A stretch of 64,000 nucleotides of DNA from NCBI RefSeq assembly GCF_000702825.1, contig NZ_JNKF01000012.1:537470-601469 (forward strand), written 5' to 3'. This stretch comes from Prevotella sp. P6B1 (GTDB taxonomy: Bacteria > Bacteroidota > Bacteroidia > Bacteroidales > Bacteroidaceae). The notes beneath the pieces were generated by a model. It saw nothing but the letters and a program-made list of their open reading frames with translations. It had not been told where the DNA came from and made no database searches. The translations under genes and the position numbers were made by a program. Each line of letters begins with the position of its first letter. The stretch's first letter is position 1. Below are positions 18,101-26,965 of the stretch, piece after piece.

Positions 18101-18721
18101 ACCAAAACCATGGGCCATCATGATACGACTGCCATCGATACCCTGCCACAAGCCTATGGAATAAGGATAACGTTTGCCTCCTTCATAGAAAGGATTAGTG
18201 CGCCACACTAACTTCTGCGAAGAGAAACCAATCAAGCCGCAATGTGCCGCTAATGTAGGTAAGGTGTAACCGAAGCCGAAGCAGTCGGGCAGGAACACGT
18301 CAGTGCTCTCAGTGTTAAACTCCTGACGATAGAAGGTCTGTCCCAGCAGGATGTTGCGCAGCCATGACTCAGGCGAACAAATGATGGTTTCATTAGCATC
18401 CCAACTACTTCCAGTAAGATGCCAACGACCATTGGCCACATAATGTTTCAACTCTGCATACTGCAGCGGATAGTACTCCTTCATCCAGTTGTACTTGACG
18501 GCACCTTCGAAATTGAAGATGTAATGAGGATACTTCTTCAACAGCATCAGGTTCTGGTCGAGGGTATGCTTCACATACTCACGGATGGTAGTCTGCACAT
18601 CCCAGTTCCACTGCGTATCCAGATGGGCATCGGCTACCATGTAGGCTTTTTTCTCCGGCTGAGCCATTGCACCTGATGAAAGCAATGCAGCCATAGCCAT
18701 GGATAAGAATTTCCTTGTCAT
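15152..18721 (-). CDS. GH38 alpha-mannosidase with C-terminal F5/8-type carbohydrate-binding domain
   Basis: An 1189-residue secreted enzyme (signal TRKFLSMAMAALLSSGAMAQ). The zinc-site motif DAHLDTQWNWD is present (H33, D35), and the likely nucleophile is D146 in VFLPDCFGFG. The order is GH38 catalytic barrel, three-helix middle domain (about 300-400) and beta-sandwich C-terminal region to about 800. An additional segment follows, and a discoidin/F5-8 type C module occupies about the last 150 residues (ALLVDGNPNTKWCD, FVTFDFGQPTTISRWRLLSA, VRYLRLFVV). GH38 retaining alpha-mannosidases remove alpha-1,2, -1,3 or -1,6 mannose. It is the last gene of an eight-gene unit starting at 32115 and lies 16 bp after GH97. 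Confidence 0.93.
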   Translation of the reverse strand: MTRKFLSMAMAALLSSGAMAQPEKKAYMVADAHLDTQWNWDVQTTIREYVKHTLDQNLMLLKKYPHYIFNFEGAVKYNWMKEYYPLQYAELKHYVANGRWHLTGSSWDANETIICSPESWLRNILLGQTFYRQEFNTESTDVFLPDCFGFGYTLPTLAAHCGLIGFSSQKLVWRTNPFYEGGKRYPYSIGLWQGIDGSRIMMAHGFGYAERYRDEDLSHNQQLLREIGESPLNQAYRYYGTGDIGGSPTIASVRGVEKGIAGNGPIKIVSATSDQLYKDYLPFEKHPELPVFDGELPMDVHGNGCYTSQAAMKLYNRQNEHLGDAAERSAVMADWLGVAHYPSVTMTETWQRFIWHQFHDDLTGTSIPRAYEFSWNDELLSLKKFSDVLTHSVSGVARQLDTRVAGQPVVVYNNETTPVRSVAQVILSDDRDYRVTDANGRRVASQVVERDGQRVLLFDADVPATGMAVYGIKAAGKKKMATVTTGRTIESSRYKLTVDAYGDVVSLIDKNCNREIVASGKSLRLVVFDDCRSEAWPAWEIQKATLDKAPLPVHEGVEISVEPGTLRQTLVIRKKYGESDIVQRIHLYEGALADRIDFENEVDWRSLNALLKAEFPLSVSNKEATYDIGLGSVRRGNNRDNSFEVYAHEWTDLTNRMGNYGVTLLNDSRYGWDKPNDNTLRLSLLYSPKPGRSYTYQARQDFGHHVFTYSLVGHEGPLDAANAVRQADRLNSPLRTFFTDRHAGSLGRQFSFVTSDNDCVVVRALKRAEVSDEYVVRVYEMGGQGAQKARLTFAADIVKAVEADGTERTLKQAATDGRSLLVDIKPYSVKTYKVVLAKQKQSEPDVLPLALDYDRHCFSYNGFRSSGNFEGGYSYAAELLPDEGITVGDIPFRFGEKDAASGVTCKGQTIQLPAGKDYRHLYLLVASDRDDRQAAFTVNGKQQTVSVPYYTGFIGQWGHDGQTTGYLKDAEVAWVGSHRHSAEADEPYEFTYMFRACLDIPKGVCEITLPDDEHVVVFAATLANDAAEAVAAAPLFMTSILPTKQNVASSVQPQVNLLRDAKIIAMSGEVNEGERAALLVDGNPNTKWCDAQAAPNFVTFDFGQPTTISRWRLLSAACEQSAYITRTCLLQGRNSETEEWQTLDMFDGNRNNYTDRNFAPATVRYLRLFVVAPTQGQDAAARIYEMEVY

Positions 18722-18737
18722 AAGTTTATTAAGTTAG

Positions 18738-20669
18738 TTATTGTTCTATCACACAACACCAGCCTCCGTTTCGAGCCAAACGGAGCGTTAACACATCAGT
18801 AGATGAAACCTGCTGTTGGAACCGCTGGTAATCAACAGCAATACGGTGTGCATTGCGTCCATCACGGAAACCAGTCAGTTTTCCTTCTCCAGTCAGGAAG
18901 TCAAGACTGATAGAGAACTGTTGGGATTTTCCACCTGTCATAGCACCAACATACCACTTATTGCCTTTGCGACGGGCCACCACGTAATGGTCGCCAGCCT
19001 TGGCAGAAAGTACACGACTCTCGTCCCATGTCGTAGGAACAGAGGCAATATATCGGGTACATTCATCCTCACGCATATAACGGGTTGGGCTATCAGCCAA
19101 CATCTGGAGTCCACTCTCGAAGCAGACATACATAGCCATCTGATTAGCGCGCGTACCTGAGCCCATGGGCAGAGAACCACTGCCATGGTTATCCTCTGGC
19201 TGGGCCGAAGCCATTGAACCAGGTGTAAAGTCCATTGCTCCCACAGCATTACGGATGAACGGTAACCAGATAGTATTATCAGGATGACACCCTGCGCCAT
19301 TCTCCAAACCACGCACACCTTCGTACGAGATAACGTTTGGATAACGTATTTCAAGTCCTGCAGGCTTAAACGAACCGTGGAAGTCAACAATCAGCTGATT
19401 TATGGCACATTCACGAGCCACACGCTCATAGAAGTTCACCATCCACTGGTCGCTATGATCCATGAAGTCGATCTTCAAACCACGAACACCCATGTCGGCA
19501 TAGTACTTAATCAAATCCATGTGGTTCTCGACAGTGAGCCAGGCCAGCCAAAGGATAACACCCACACCCCGCTGGCGCCCATAGTCAACCAACTCCTTGA
19601 CATCAATCTCATCGCGAGTGGTAAACGGATCTCGGACATCCTTGTTCCAACCTTCATCCAGTAGAATATATTCAATACCATATTGGGCAGCAAAATCTAT
19701 AAAATACTTGTAGGTACGATTGTTGATGCCTGTCTCGAAATCCACATTCCAGATAGTCCAGTGATTCCACCAGTCCCAGCTCACCTTGCCCGGCTTAATC
19801 CAAGAGGCATCAGCTAACTCACACTGACCACCCAACACGCGCTCCATCTCGTTGGAAGCAACGGCGGCATCGTCGCCAATCACCAGGAATCGCCATGGAA
19901 GAGTGCGTTTACCATCGATACGAGCTATAAAAGGAGACTCTTTAGTAACATTGAATCCACGGTCGCCTATGGGCTCCCATGTTGCAGGCGCCTTGGGAAA
20001 TACAGATGTCAATCCATTGTTACCCGTACTCTTGACAAACATAGCTGGATAGTCGCGCACATCACTCTCTGATAATAACAGTTTAGTACCATGCTGTGTT
20101 TCCAGCAATACCGGCAGATAGCTCATCTGATCCTGTGCCTGATAGTCAGCTAATGCCACATGAGTATAAGGTTCCTCATACGAAGTCCAGAAACTGCGCG
20201 TCTTAGAGAGGTGTGCTATAGTTGATGCAGGGAAACGGAGCGTCATCTGTTCGCTAATAACATCCACCTTTCCTTTCTTATCAAGAACAAAGCGGTAAGC
20301 TATGCCATGATTATAGACACGGAACGCCACACTATACTGACCAGCAAAACGGAGCGTCATCTCCTGAGCCTCATCATGGGTTACAGCATTCTTGACAGGA
20401 ATGACGTTCGGCAGCTGACGGTTTATTATCTGACGTCGAACACCCTTCAGTTTCGGACGAACACCTAACCACTCCTGCTGTACCAGCAAGCACAACGGAC
20501 TATTATCAATAACTTGTTCTTCGCCATAAAACACACTCATACGCAATGTGTCGTCAGTACAGACCTCCAGACGGATATGCCCATCAGGAGAAGATATTCT
20601 TTCTGTTGAGGCCTGAATCAGAATACAGACCTGCAACAAAAAGAACCCTAAAAAGAATCTTTTTATCAT
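18738..20669 (-). CDS. GH97 glycoside hydrolase, probably retaining (alpha-galactosidase-like)
   Basis: A 643-residue secreted enzyme with an N-terminal signal (IKRFFLGFFLLQVCILIQAS). The GH97 N-terminal beta-supersandwich is followed by a TIM barrel starting near GKVSWDWWNHW. The barrel contains YGIEYILLDEGWNKD, a GLKIDFMDHSDQWM motif (D401) and ISYEGVRGLENG (E450). The Asp in KIDFMD is at the position that acts as nucleophile in retaining GH97 alpha-galactosidases such as BT1871, whereas inverting alpha-glucosidases such as SusB lack it. The retaining subtype is therefore inferred, and alpha-galactosidase is the best guess. It lies 16 bp before GH38 in the same unit. Confidence 0.9.
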   Translation of the reverse strand: MIKRFFLGFFLLQVCILIQASTERISSPDGHIRLEVCTDDTLRMSVFYGEEQVIDNSPLCLLVQQEWLGVRPKLKGVRRQIINRQLPNVIPVKNAVTHDEAQEMTLRFAGQYSVAFRVYNHGIAYRFVLDKKGKVDVISEQMTLRFPASTIAHLSKTRSFWTSYEEPYTHVALADYQAQDQMSYLPVLLETQHGTKLLLSESDVRDYPAMFVKSTGNNGLTSVFPKAPATWEPIGDRGFNVTKESPFIARIDGKRTLPWRFLVIGDDAAVASNEMERVLGGQCELADASWIKPGKVSWDWWNHWTIWNVDFETGINNRTYKYFIDFAAQYGIEYILLDEGWNKDVRDPFTTRDEIDVKELVDYGRQRGVGVILWLAWLTVENHMDLIKYYADMGVRGLKIDFMDHSDQWMVNFYERVARECAINQLIVDFHGSFKPAGLEIRYPNVISYEGVRGLENGAGCHPDNTIWLPFIRNAVGAMDFTPGSMASAQPEDNHGSGSLPMGSGTRANQMAMYVCFESGLQMLADSPTRYMREDECTRYIASVPTTWDESRVLSAKAGDHYVVARRKGNKWYVGAMTGGKSQQFSISLDFLTGEGKLTGFRDGRNAHRIAVDYQRFQQQVSSTDVLTLRLARNGGWCCVIEQ

Positions 20670-20707
20670 AGAATGTTTTTATTTATAACGTTTATTCATG
20701 TCATTTA

Positions 20708-21634
20708 TTATCTGACAATCACTTTACGGACCTGCCCATCTGGCATACGCACCAGATTCAATCCCTTTCTTAACGAGCGATGAATCTGACCGTTCAAATC
20801 GTATATGACAGAAGGCACCGTATTGTCCAATGCATCTACAGACTCTATTTCGGTCGAGCCATCATTAACAGAACGAGTGCCCGAAAGGAGTTCTGCATGG
20901 AAAGTTTCCTGAAACACATCGACCACAATACGATAAACACCATGCTGAGAGACACGCCACTTGGTATCGGCCCCACCTTTTCGCATCTGCGTAGATTGCA
21001 AGATGTCCTCATCTTGCTGATAGGGATGAAACTCGCGTGGTCCCCACGTCATCTGACCTTCCAGTTTAAAACGACCAGGTTCTATCACGTCATTATAAAC
21101 ACCCAGCTCTCCAGTCCAAGTGAATACATAAGGATTATCACGATCCTGTTCGAACGACAGCATGGCATCACGACTCCATTCCACATCATTAGCGCCTCCT
21201 TCAAAGGCACTACCTGCTATCAGCATCTCGTTCCAAGGGAACACCAACTCGCCCGTCAACTTACGGTTAGCAGGATCAACCAGAAAACTATACGCATCTT
21301 CCGAGAACGAGACTACCCACCCAGGCTGCGTCTCATCTTTCGTATATTGATAGGTAATACCCTTGTTAATCAGATAAGAGTCGACAAGCTGCGGCTTCAG
21401 GAACTGAGTAACTCCCTTCTCGAATGTTTCAGTGGTCATCACTTTCAGTTCACCACTCACCAACGCACCAGCAAAACGGTACTGACCATCTGGGCGTTTG
21501 GTCAACTCGATGGTCTGTCCATCAGGCACAGCACTGCCTGTGGCCCACAAACTTTCAAAGTTCTGCGCAGAAGCCACCTGCGGCAGTAATATGCTTAATA
21601 GACTGAATAGTATAACTAAATTACGCATGATCAT
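20708..21634 (-). CDS. SusE/SusF-like glycan-binding protein with C-terminal sorting-like tail
   Basis: A 308-residue secreted protein (signal MRNLVILFSLLSILLPQVASAQ, no lipobox Cys, so cleaved by signal peptidase I). It has two SusE/F-type starch-binding-like modules at about 24-140 and 140-262, each with W-rich strands (ESLWATGSAVPDGQ, YVFTWTGELGVYNDVIEPGRFKLEG). The last 35 residues (PSVIYDLNGQIHRSLRKGLNLVRMPDG...KVIVR) resemble the tail on other secreted proteins of this window. An internal ATG at 21628 is an alternative start. It follows the GH31 gene by 3 bp. The family binds alpha-glucans or related glycans at the surface. It is a paralogue of the protein at 29130-29855, which lacks the tail. 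Confidence 0.82.
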   Translation of the reverse strand: MIMRNLVILFSLLSILLPQVASAQNFESLWATGSAVPDGQTIELTKRPDGQYRFAGALVSGELKVMTTETFEKGVTQFLKPQLVDSYLINKGITYQYTKDETQPGWVVSFSEDAYSFLVDPANRKLTGELVFPWNEMLIAGSAFEGGANDVEWSRDAMLSFEQDRDNPYVFTWTGELGVYNDVIEPGRFKLEGQMTWGPREFHPYQQDEDILQSTQMRKGGADTKWRVSQHGVYRIVVDVFQETFHAELLSGTRSVNDGSTEIESVDALDNTVPSVIYDLNGQIHRSLRKGLNLVRMPDGQVRKVIVR

Positions 21635-21637
21635 TCT

Positions 21638-24052
21638 TTATTTGATATGTTTATGTGTGGTTGTCGTGCCATCACTCCAAATACAACGCAGGATATATGG
21701 TCCATGAGGTTCACGCAATAACTGGTTTCCACGCAGATCATAATAAATCTTCTTTGCAATAGACTTACCATTATGCTCGTGAATACCTGTAGAGGCACGC
21801 TCAATGTTGATAACGAGTTTTTGATCGCAGGCTGTTACTGGAACACTGATAATCAGACTACCTGTGGTTTCATCCACATGCCAATCGGATGTCATCACGC
21901 CATTGATTGTCACCGATTGAGGAGCTCCCTCCTGCAGCAGTTCTATCTCATAAGCACGCTCGGCAAGCATGCCTTCATACTGTCCCTGACGAGGATCCAG
22001 TGTCAGCTCAATAGCCTCATCTGTTCGATGTTGGATGATATGCGTAGTGGTAAATCCACCGTTGATATAGTCCTGTGTATCACCAGCATCCTCATAGAGT
22101 GTCGTCTCGCCATTAGCACCAGGAACCACCTTTAACAACAACTGTTGAACTGGCTTCTTCAGGTTTTCTATCAGCGGATTACAAACAATGATACTACCTG
22201 CTTTGATAAAATAAGGTATCTCACTCTCCGTATAATTATCGCTCACCATCTGCTGGCCTTGTACCAATTTCCGACGGCATACATCATACCATTGTCCTGC
22301 GGGCAACCACGTCTTATGGAAAGCCTTTCCGCTCTCATCTACAGGAGTCACAACAGGCGACACCAGAATATCATCGCCAAACATATATTCACCTTCCTGA
22401 CGATAAGCTTCGTTCTCCTCAGGCCACTCATAATAGAGCGGTCTGCATATACTTATGCCAGTATCATAAGCCTGGCGAGCGGCGGTATAGATATAAGGCA
22501 TGAGTTGATAGCGCAGGTTCACACAATCCAGCATCAACGGGAAGTTCTCATATTTCCATATTCTGCGTTCGTTACCTGCCTGACTGGAGCCATGGGTACG
22601 GAAGATGGGCGAGAATACGCCATACTGCACCCAGCGCAGCATTAGTTCCGGATTGGTTGGAGCAATCTGGATATGTCCACCCAAATCGTGCCCCCAATAG
22701 CCAAAACACACATTCGATGCTGTCGCGGTGAAATAAGGTTGGAAGGCCAGTGAGCCAAACGTAGAATAGGTATCACCCGAAAAGCCTAACGGGTAACGAT
22801 GACTTCCGAGACCGCCCCAACGATGGAAGATGAAAGGACGACGCTCCGGACGGTTCACACGCATATCATTAAAGAACACGTGATTGCACCAGAATGTCTC
22901 ACTCAGACCTTGTGTATATTCACTTGTCAGGTTCTGCTGCCAGTCAAGCCACCAAAAGTCAACACCCTGTTGTTCACGCTTGCGAATGATGTGCTTGAAC
23001 ATAGAACGATAAAACGTAGAATCCTCCAGCATCCATGGTACTCGGTCGCCCGTCATCTTCATATCCGACTGTATCTCACTAAAATACTCCTCATAGCTGG
23101 CCACACCATCGGCTGGATGCAAGTTCAAACTCACTTTTACTCCCTGATTATGCATCCAAGAGATCAACCCTTGTGGATTAGGTATCAGACTTTTGTTCCA
23201 AGTCCAGCCTGTCCATCCGCTCAGATGCCAGTCCATGTCGAATATCATCACATCGAGCGGGATCTCATTCTTTTTCATATCGTACACCAGACTGGTAAAG
23301 TCCTGTTGTGTGTACGCCTGATACTTACTATACCAGTAACCTAACGCATAAAGTGGAGGAAGCGGTTGACGCCCCGCTATCTTTATATAGTCGCCTATGG
23401 CGTCCTTATAATCATGTCCATAACCCATGAAATACCAGTCAAGGGCATTTGCATCAACAGGTTGAGCCAACCAGTCGATGCCGTCGACCTGTTTGTCGAA
23501 AGCAAATGTAGTAGAACCATCACCTCGTTTTGTGGCTGGCGACTCATCAATGATAGCCCAACCAGCACGAGAGATAATACCATCTTCCATATCAGCACGA
23601 TAATTATCGCCACTGCCACCATCCAGCGTACGGCGTGTACCCTTCAAGTTCAACGCATCTTCCTTACCCGGATACCAAACCACCTCACGTCCGTTGAGTT
23701 TAAATGTAACACAAAGGTTATTGGGCGATTTAAGAACAGAAGATATCATGGTGTTTTTCTTGTAACGCAATATCAGAGCTTCGGTCTCAATATACAGATA
23801 GCCACCTTCCTCCCGGGTTGAGAAAACAGGCACAGGAAGGTTACGATTAATCACTGCAAACGTTGCACGATCTTCGAATTTAGACGAAGAACTATACTGA
23901 ATTCGAATCATGCGCGGCGTTAGCACCGTAAAACGAGCTTTTCCCGAGGTCACTATTGCCTCGGGATTAGCTTGTGGGTTTGAATCTGCTTCTGCTGCCG
24001 CACCATTTAGAATGCCGACAAACAGAAGCAGAGAAATGAGTAATGTCTTCAT
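21638..24052 (-). CDS. GH31 alpha-glycosidase with C-terminal sorting-like tail
   Basis: An 804-residue secreted GH31 (signal KTLLISLLLFVGILNGAAA). The N-terminal domain has TPRMIRIQYSSSSKFEDRATF. The barrel has MIFDMDWHLSGWTGWTWN, the nucleophile candidate D370 in DFWWLDWQQN and the acid/base candidate D427 in YPLGFSGDT. A beta-sandwich and a DUF5110-like region follow. The final 45 residues (IYYDLRGNQLLREPHGPYILRC) form the tail. GH31 includes alpha-glucosidases, alpha-xylosidases and relatives; the LDWQQ barrel motif differs from the WNDMNEP of classical alpha-glucosidases, so specificity is open. It is closely similar to the GH31 at 29866-32115 with the same catalytic positions, and forms a GH31/SusF pair with the next gene. 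Confidence 0.92.
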   Translation of the reverse strand: MKTLLISLLLFVGILNGAAAEADSNPQANPEAIVTSGKARFTVLTPRMIRIQYSSSSKFEDRATFAVINRNLPVPVFSTREEGGYLYIETEALILRYKKNTMISSVLKSPNNLCVTFKLNGREVVWYPGKEDALNLKGTRRTLDGGSGDNYRADMEDGIISRAGWAIIDESPATKRGDGSTTFAFDKQVDGIDWLAQPVDANALDWYFMGYGHDYKDAIGDYIKIAGRQPLPPLYALGYWYSKYQAYTQQDFTSLVYDMKKNEIPLDVMIFDMDWHLSGWTGWTWNKSLIPNPQGLISWMHNQGVKVSLNLHPADGVASYEEYFSEIQSDMKMTGDRVPWMLEDSTFYRSMFKHIIRKREQQGVDFWWLDWQQNLTSEYTQGLSETFWCNHVFFNDMRVNRPERRPFIFHRWGGLGSHRYPLGFSGDTYSTFGSLAFQPYFTATASNVCFGYWGHDLGGHIQIAPTNPELMLRWVQYGVFSPIFRTHGSSQAGNERRIWKYENFPLMLDCVNLRYQLMPYIYTAARQAYDTGISICRPLYYEWPEENEAYRQEGEYMFGDDILVSPVVTPVDESGKAFHKTWLPAGQWYDVCRRKLVQGQQMVSDNYTESEIPYFIKAGSIIVCNPLIENLKKPVQQLLLKVVPGANGETTLYEDAGDTQDYINGGFTTTHIIQHRTDEAIELTLDPRQGQYEGMLAERAYEIELLQEGAPQSVTINGVMTSDWHVDETTGSLIISVPVTACDQKLVINIERASTGIHEHNGKSIAKKIYYDLRGNQLLREPHGPYILRCIWSDGTTTTHKHIK

Positions 24053-24058
24053 TAGTTG

Positions 24059-26944
24059 TTATTTCACGACAAACTTCTTGCCATTCTTTACATAGATTCC
24101 TTTACGCATGGTCTTTGATGATACCTTATGACCCTGCAAATCGTAGATTGGAGCATCATTCTGCAACAAATCAATCGTAGGAATTGCTTCGATACCAGTA
24201 GATATACCAGTATTATATAGTACAGGATGACCTTCTGTTTCAGCGCTCAGGAACCATATACCAGGAGCAGCATCAGCCAACTTCTGATAGATTACGCCAT
24301 TCGTAAAATCCTCGATAGGACTTACTGGCAGAGCTGGCCAGTCTGTCACAGGATCAAAACAGTTGGAAATCTGTATATTGTTACCACGCGCAAACGACTC
24401 ACCATTGGTAACCATTCCCATATTATAGCAATTTGTTACAACGGCATCGTTACCCAACCATCCTGACAATCCGCCAGCTTCCCAGCCAGATGTGATATCT
24501 CCTGCATTATAACAGTTTACTACATTAAGTAAAATATCGCCTGAGGTATTGCAGCCTATAAGTGCACCTGCATTCTGTGCAGTTGATGTTACAACAGCCT
24601 CGTTACCCAGCTGTTCCAGAATAACACCACCATTACCAACACACTGACCAACAAAGGCACCAACAAAGTTCTTACCTCTGATAGAGCAACTATTATCTAT
24701 GGTAAAGTTGGCAATATCAGCTCCAGCAGTGATGACACGGAAGAATCCCACGCTCGCCTCGTCAGGCATATCAATAATCAGATTCTTTACAACATGTCCT
24801 TGTCCATCGAAAGTACCACCATAAGGATGAGTTGCATCACCAATACCTGGAAAATCTTCGATGAGGTTCATATCGATATCAGCTGTCAGACAAGCATCTA
24901 CATGCTGATCATACTTGGTTACATAATATGCGAACCAGTTCAGATGGTCAGCATGCCCCAATTCATACCAGCCATCTACCGGCGACAGGTAATCGGGTTG
25001 AACAGTATGACATTCTAAACAGAAACCTTTACCATTCCATGAGTGCGCTGCAACATTACCTCCTTCAGCATTGCTATAGGTAAGACTACTACCTGCTACA
25101 GGTGTGATACCATCGCACTTCAAATCACCATTAGCATAGACAACTGCAGTTCCAAAAGGTAGTGGATGATCATCTGTTCCGATTGCCTGATACCATGTAA
25201 CCTCAGCACTCTGTTTTCCATTGAGCAAGTAAGCCAATTCGCCATTCTGCATCTGCTCGGAACTGAAGGCAGTACCTTGGTCACCATCCATCTGATACAT
25301 GTTTTCACCTTTGACTCCATCATTACGCCAAAGTCCAGGACCATCAGCAATGATACCGGTGCTGTAACAGTTCTTGATGGTTGAATTATTCGAACCCATC
25401 CAAGCGCAGATACCTGCATTCTCTCGTAAACCATTAATATTACCAGTATTATAACAGTTGGAGATGTGTACAATCTTCTCTGAGCAGCCCAAGATACCTG
25501 CTGCATTCTGTGCCGTACCATTGATTTCTGCCTCGTTACCGCAATTACGTATAATAACGCCATCGCCCCAAACATGTCCTAAAATACCTGCAGTAAAAGC
25601 ATTACCTTGAATGATACATGATTGGTCGATAATCACATTCTCAATGATAGCACCACCTACAGCCTGACCAAAAAGGGCCTGATTATTTTTATCGCCATTA
25701 GTCACCAGATTCATGATACGATGTCCTTGACCATCGAAATGTCCCTTAAAGTCCTTTCCGTCCTGTCCAATAGGTGTCCATGCCTTATCTGTCATGTCAA
25801 TATCGGCTGTGAGTTTACCATTAGCCTCACCTTCACCTTGGTTCACTTTATAGGCAAACCAGTTCAGCTGATCACCATCATTAATGATATAGAAACCATC
25901 AACCACTTCGCAGAAATTGTCCTGCATCTTACGACATACTGAGCAGAATCCACCTACATAGTTGTGATCATCAATAGTACTTCCTTCATGATTGGAGAAT
26001 GTCACCTCTGTCCCTTCCTTAGGAGTAATCGCATCACACAGCAGAGCACCATTGGCATATACTAAGGCATGAGCTGGATTAAAGGTTGGCTGCCCATCCT
26101 TGTTGCTTCCTTCCAGATTCTGACGCCATGCACCGGCATCAGCATTACCATTCAGCTGGAAAGCCAGCTTACCAGAAGCCAAGTCACCATCAGCAATAAC
26201 GGTTGCACCATTATCGTTGTTAATATTGAAAATACGCTCCTTGGTGATTCCTGAATTGTTTCGCCACAAAGCCTTATTGTCATTGTCGCCTCCAGCAAGG
26301 ATCTCACCAGTATTCCAGAACCCCTTTACCTCTACACTACCATGTCCACCAAACCAGCCGGTAATGATAGCGCTTTCACCTCCAGCCTTAATATTGCCCG
26401 TATTATAGCAATTAATTATTCTGGTAGCAGGGCCGCCATTCATTACAACGCCAAAGAAAGCACAACAGTTATTGCCAGTACCCTCTACATAGCCTTCATG
26501 ACCCACATTCTCAAGTGTCACCCATTCGCTACCTGCAGAGCATCCTACAATACCGCCAACCATGCTATTACCTTTAATCACGTTGTTTGGACCAGCTGTC
26601 AGATTCTTGATAACACATCCACCACTGACAACACCGAAGATACCAACCTTATCAGTACCCTCGAATACAAGATGATCAATCATATGATACTGGCCATCGA
26701 ATGTGCCAACAAAACGATGATCATCATCACCTATAGGAGTCCATGTCTTACCGCTCATATCAATATCAGCAGTAAGTACAGCCTTAGCATCGTTTCCCCC
26801 AGTATTTACTATTTGGGCAAACGCCAAGAGTTCATCGGCATTACCAATCTGGTAGACGCCATCAACAGATCCCAATGCAAATGCACTGATACTTGTCAGG
26901 CAAAAAAGCATTGTAAACAATAAAGAAGTAGTAATTCTATTCAT
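24059..26944 (-). CDS. Secreted GLUG-motif repeat protein with sorting-like tail
   Basis: A 961-residue secreted protein (signal NRITTSLLFTMLFCLTSISAFA) with three modules of about 310 residues at about 25-345, 345-660 and 660-925. Each module opens with VDGxYxIxxxxxLxxFA and ADIDM. The first two continue with TPIG and FDGQxHxIxxL, the third with PGIG and FDGQGHVVKNL. A right-handed beta-helix-like stretch follows (IVGCSAG, INCYNTGNI, GWFGG), typical of GLUG/adhesin motifs. The first two modules end with a short Cys pair, FCSVC and FCLEC. The tail is IYDLQGHKVSSKTMRKGIYVKNGKKFVVK. No catalytic residues were recognised. It is encoded inside the GH31/GH38 operon, 6 bp before one GH31 and 21 bp after another. 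An adhesin or glycan scaffold is inferred. Confidence 0.8.
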   Translation of the reverse strand: MNRITTSLLFTMLFCLTSISAFALGSVDGVYQIGNADELLAFAQIVNTGGNDAKAVLTADIDMSGKTWTPIGDDDHRFVGTFDGQYHMIDHLVFEGTDKVGIFGVVSGGCVIKNLTAGPNNVIKGNSMVGGIVGCSAGSEWVTLENVGHEGYVEGTGNNCCAFFGVVMNGGPATRIINCYNTGNIKAGGESAIITGWFGGHGSVEVKGFWNTGEILAGGDNDNKALWRNNSGITKERIFNINNDNGATVIADGDLASGKLAFQLNGNADAGAWRQNLEGSNKDGQPTFNPAHALVYANGALLCDAITPKEGTEVTFSNHEGSTIDDHNYVGGFCSVCRKMQDNFCEVVDGFYIINDGDQLNWFAYKVNQGEGEANGKLTADIDMTDKAWTPIGQDGKDFKGHFDGQGHRIMNLVTNGDKNNQALFGQAVGGAIIENVIIDQSCIIQGNAFTAGILGHVWGDGVIIRNCGNEAEINGTAQNAAGILGCSEKIVHISNCYNTGNINGLRENAGICAWMGSNNSTIKNCYSTGIIADGPGLWRNDGVKGENMYQMDGDQGTAFSSEQMQNGELAYLLNGKQSAEVTWYQAIGTDDHPLPFGTAVVYANGDLKCDGITPVAGSSLTYSNAEGGNVAAHSWNGKGFCLECHTVQPDYLSPVDGWYELGHADHLNWFAYYVTKYDQHVDACLTADIDMNLIEDFPGIGDATHPYGGTFDGQGHVVKNLIIDMPDEASVGFFRVITAGADIANFTIDNSCSIRGKNFVGAFVGQCVGNGGVILEQLGNEAVVTSTAQNAGALIGCNTSGDILLNVVNCYNAGDITSGWEAGGLSGWLGNDAVVTNCYNMGMVTNGESFARGNNIQISNCFDPVTDWPALPVSPIEDFTNGVIYQKLADAAPGIWFLSAETEGHPVLYNTGISTGIEAIPTIDLLQNDAPIYDLQGHKVSSKTMRKGIYVKNGKKFVVK

Positions 26945-26965
26945 AAGAAACAGATTAAGTTAATA

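Noticed and set aside
20780..21589. Open frame of 269 codons on the + strand
   Set aside because: Antisense to the SusE/F-like gene with the sorting-like tail; no recognisable domain.
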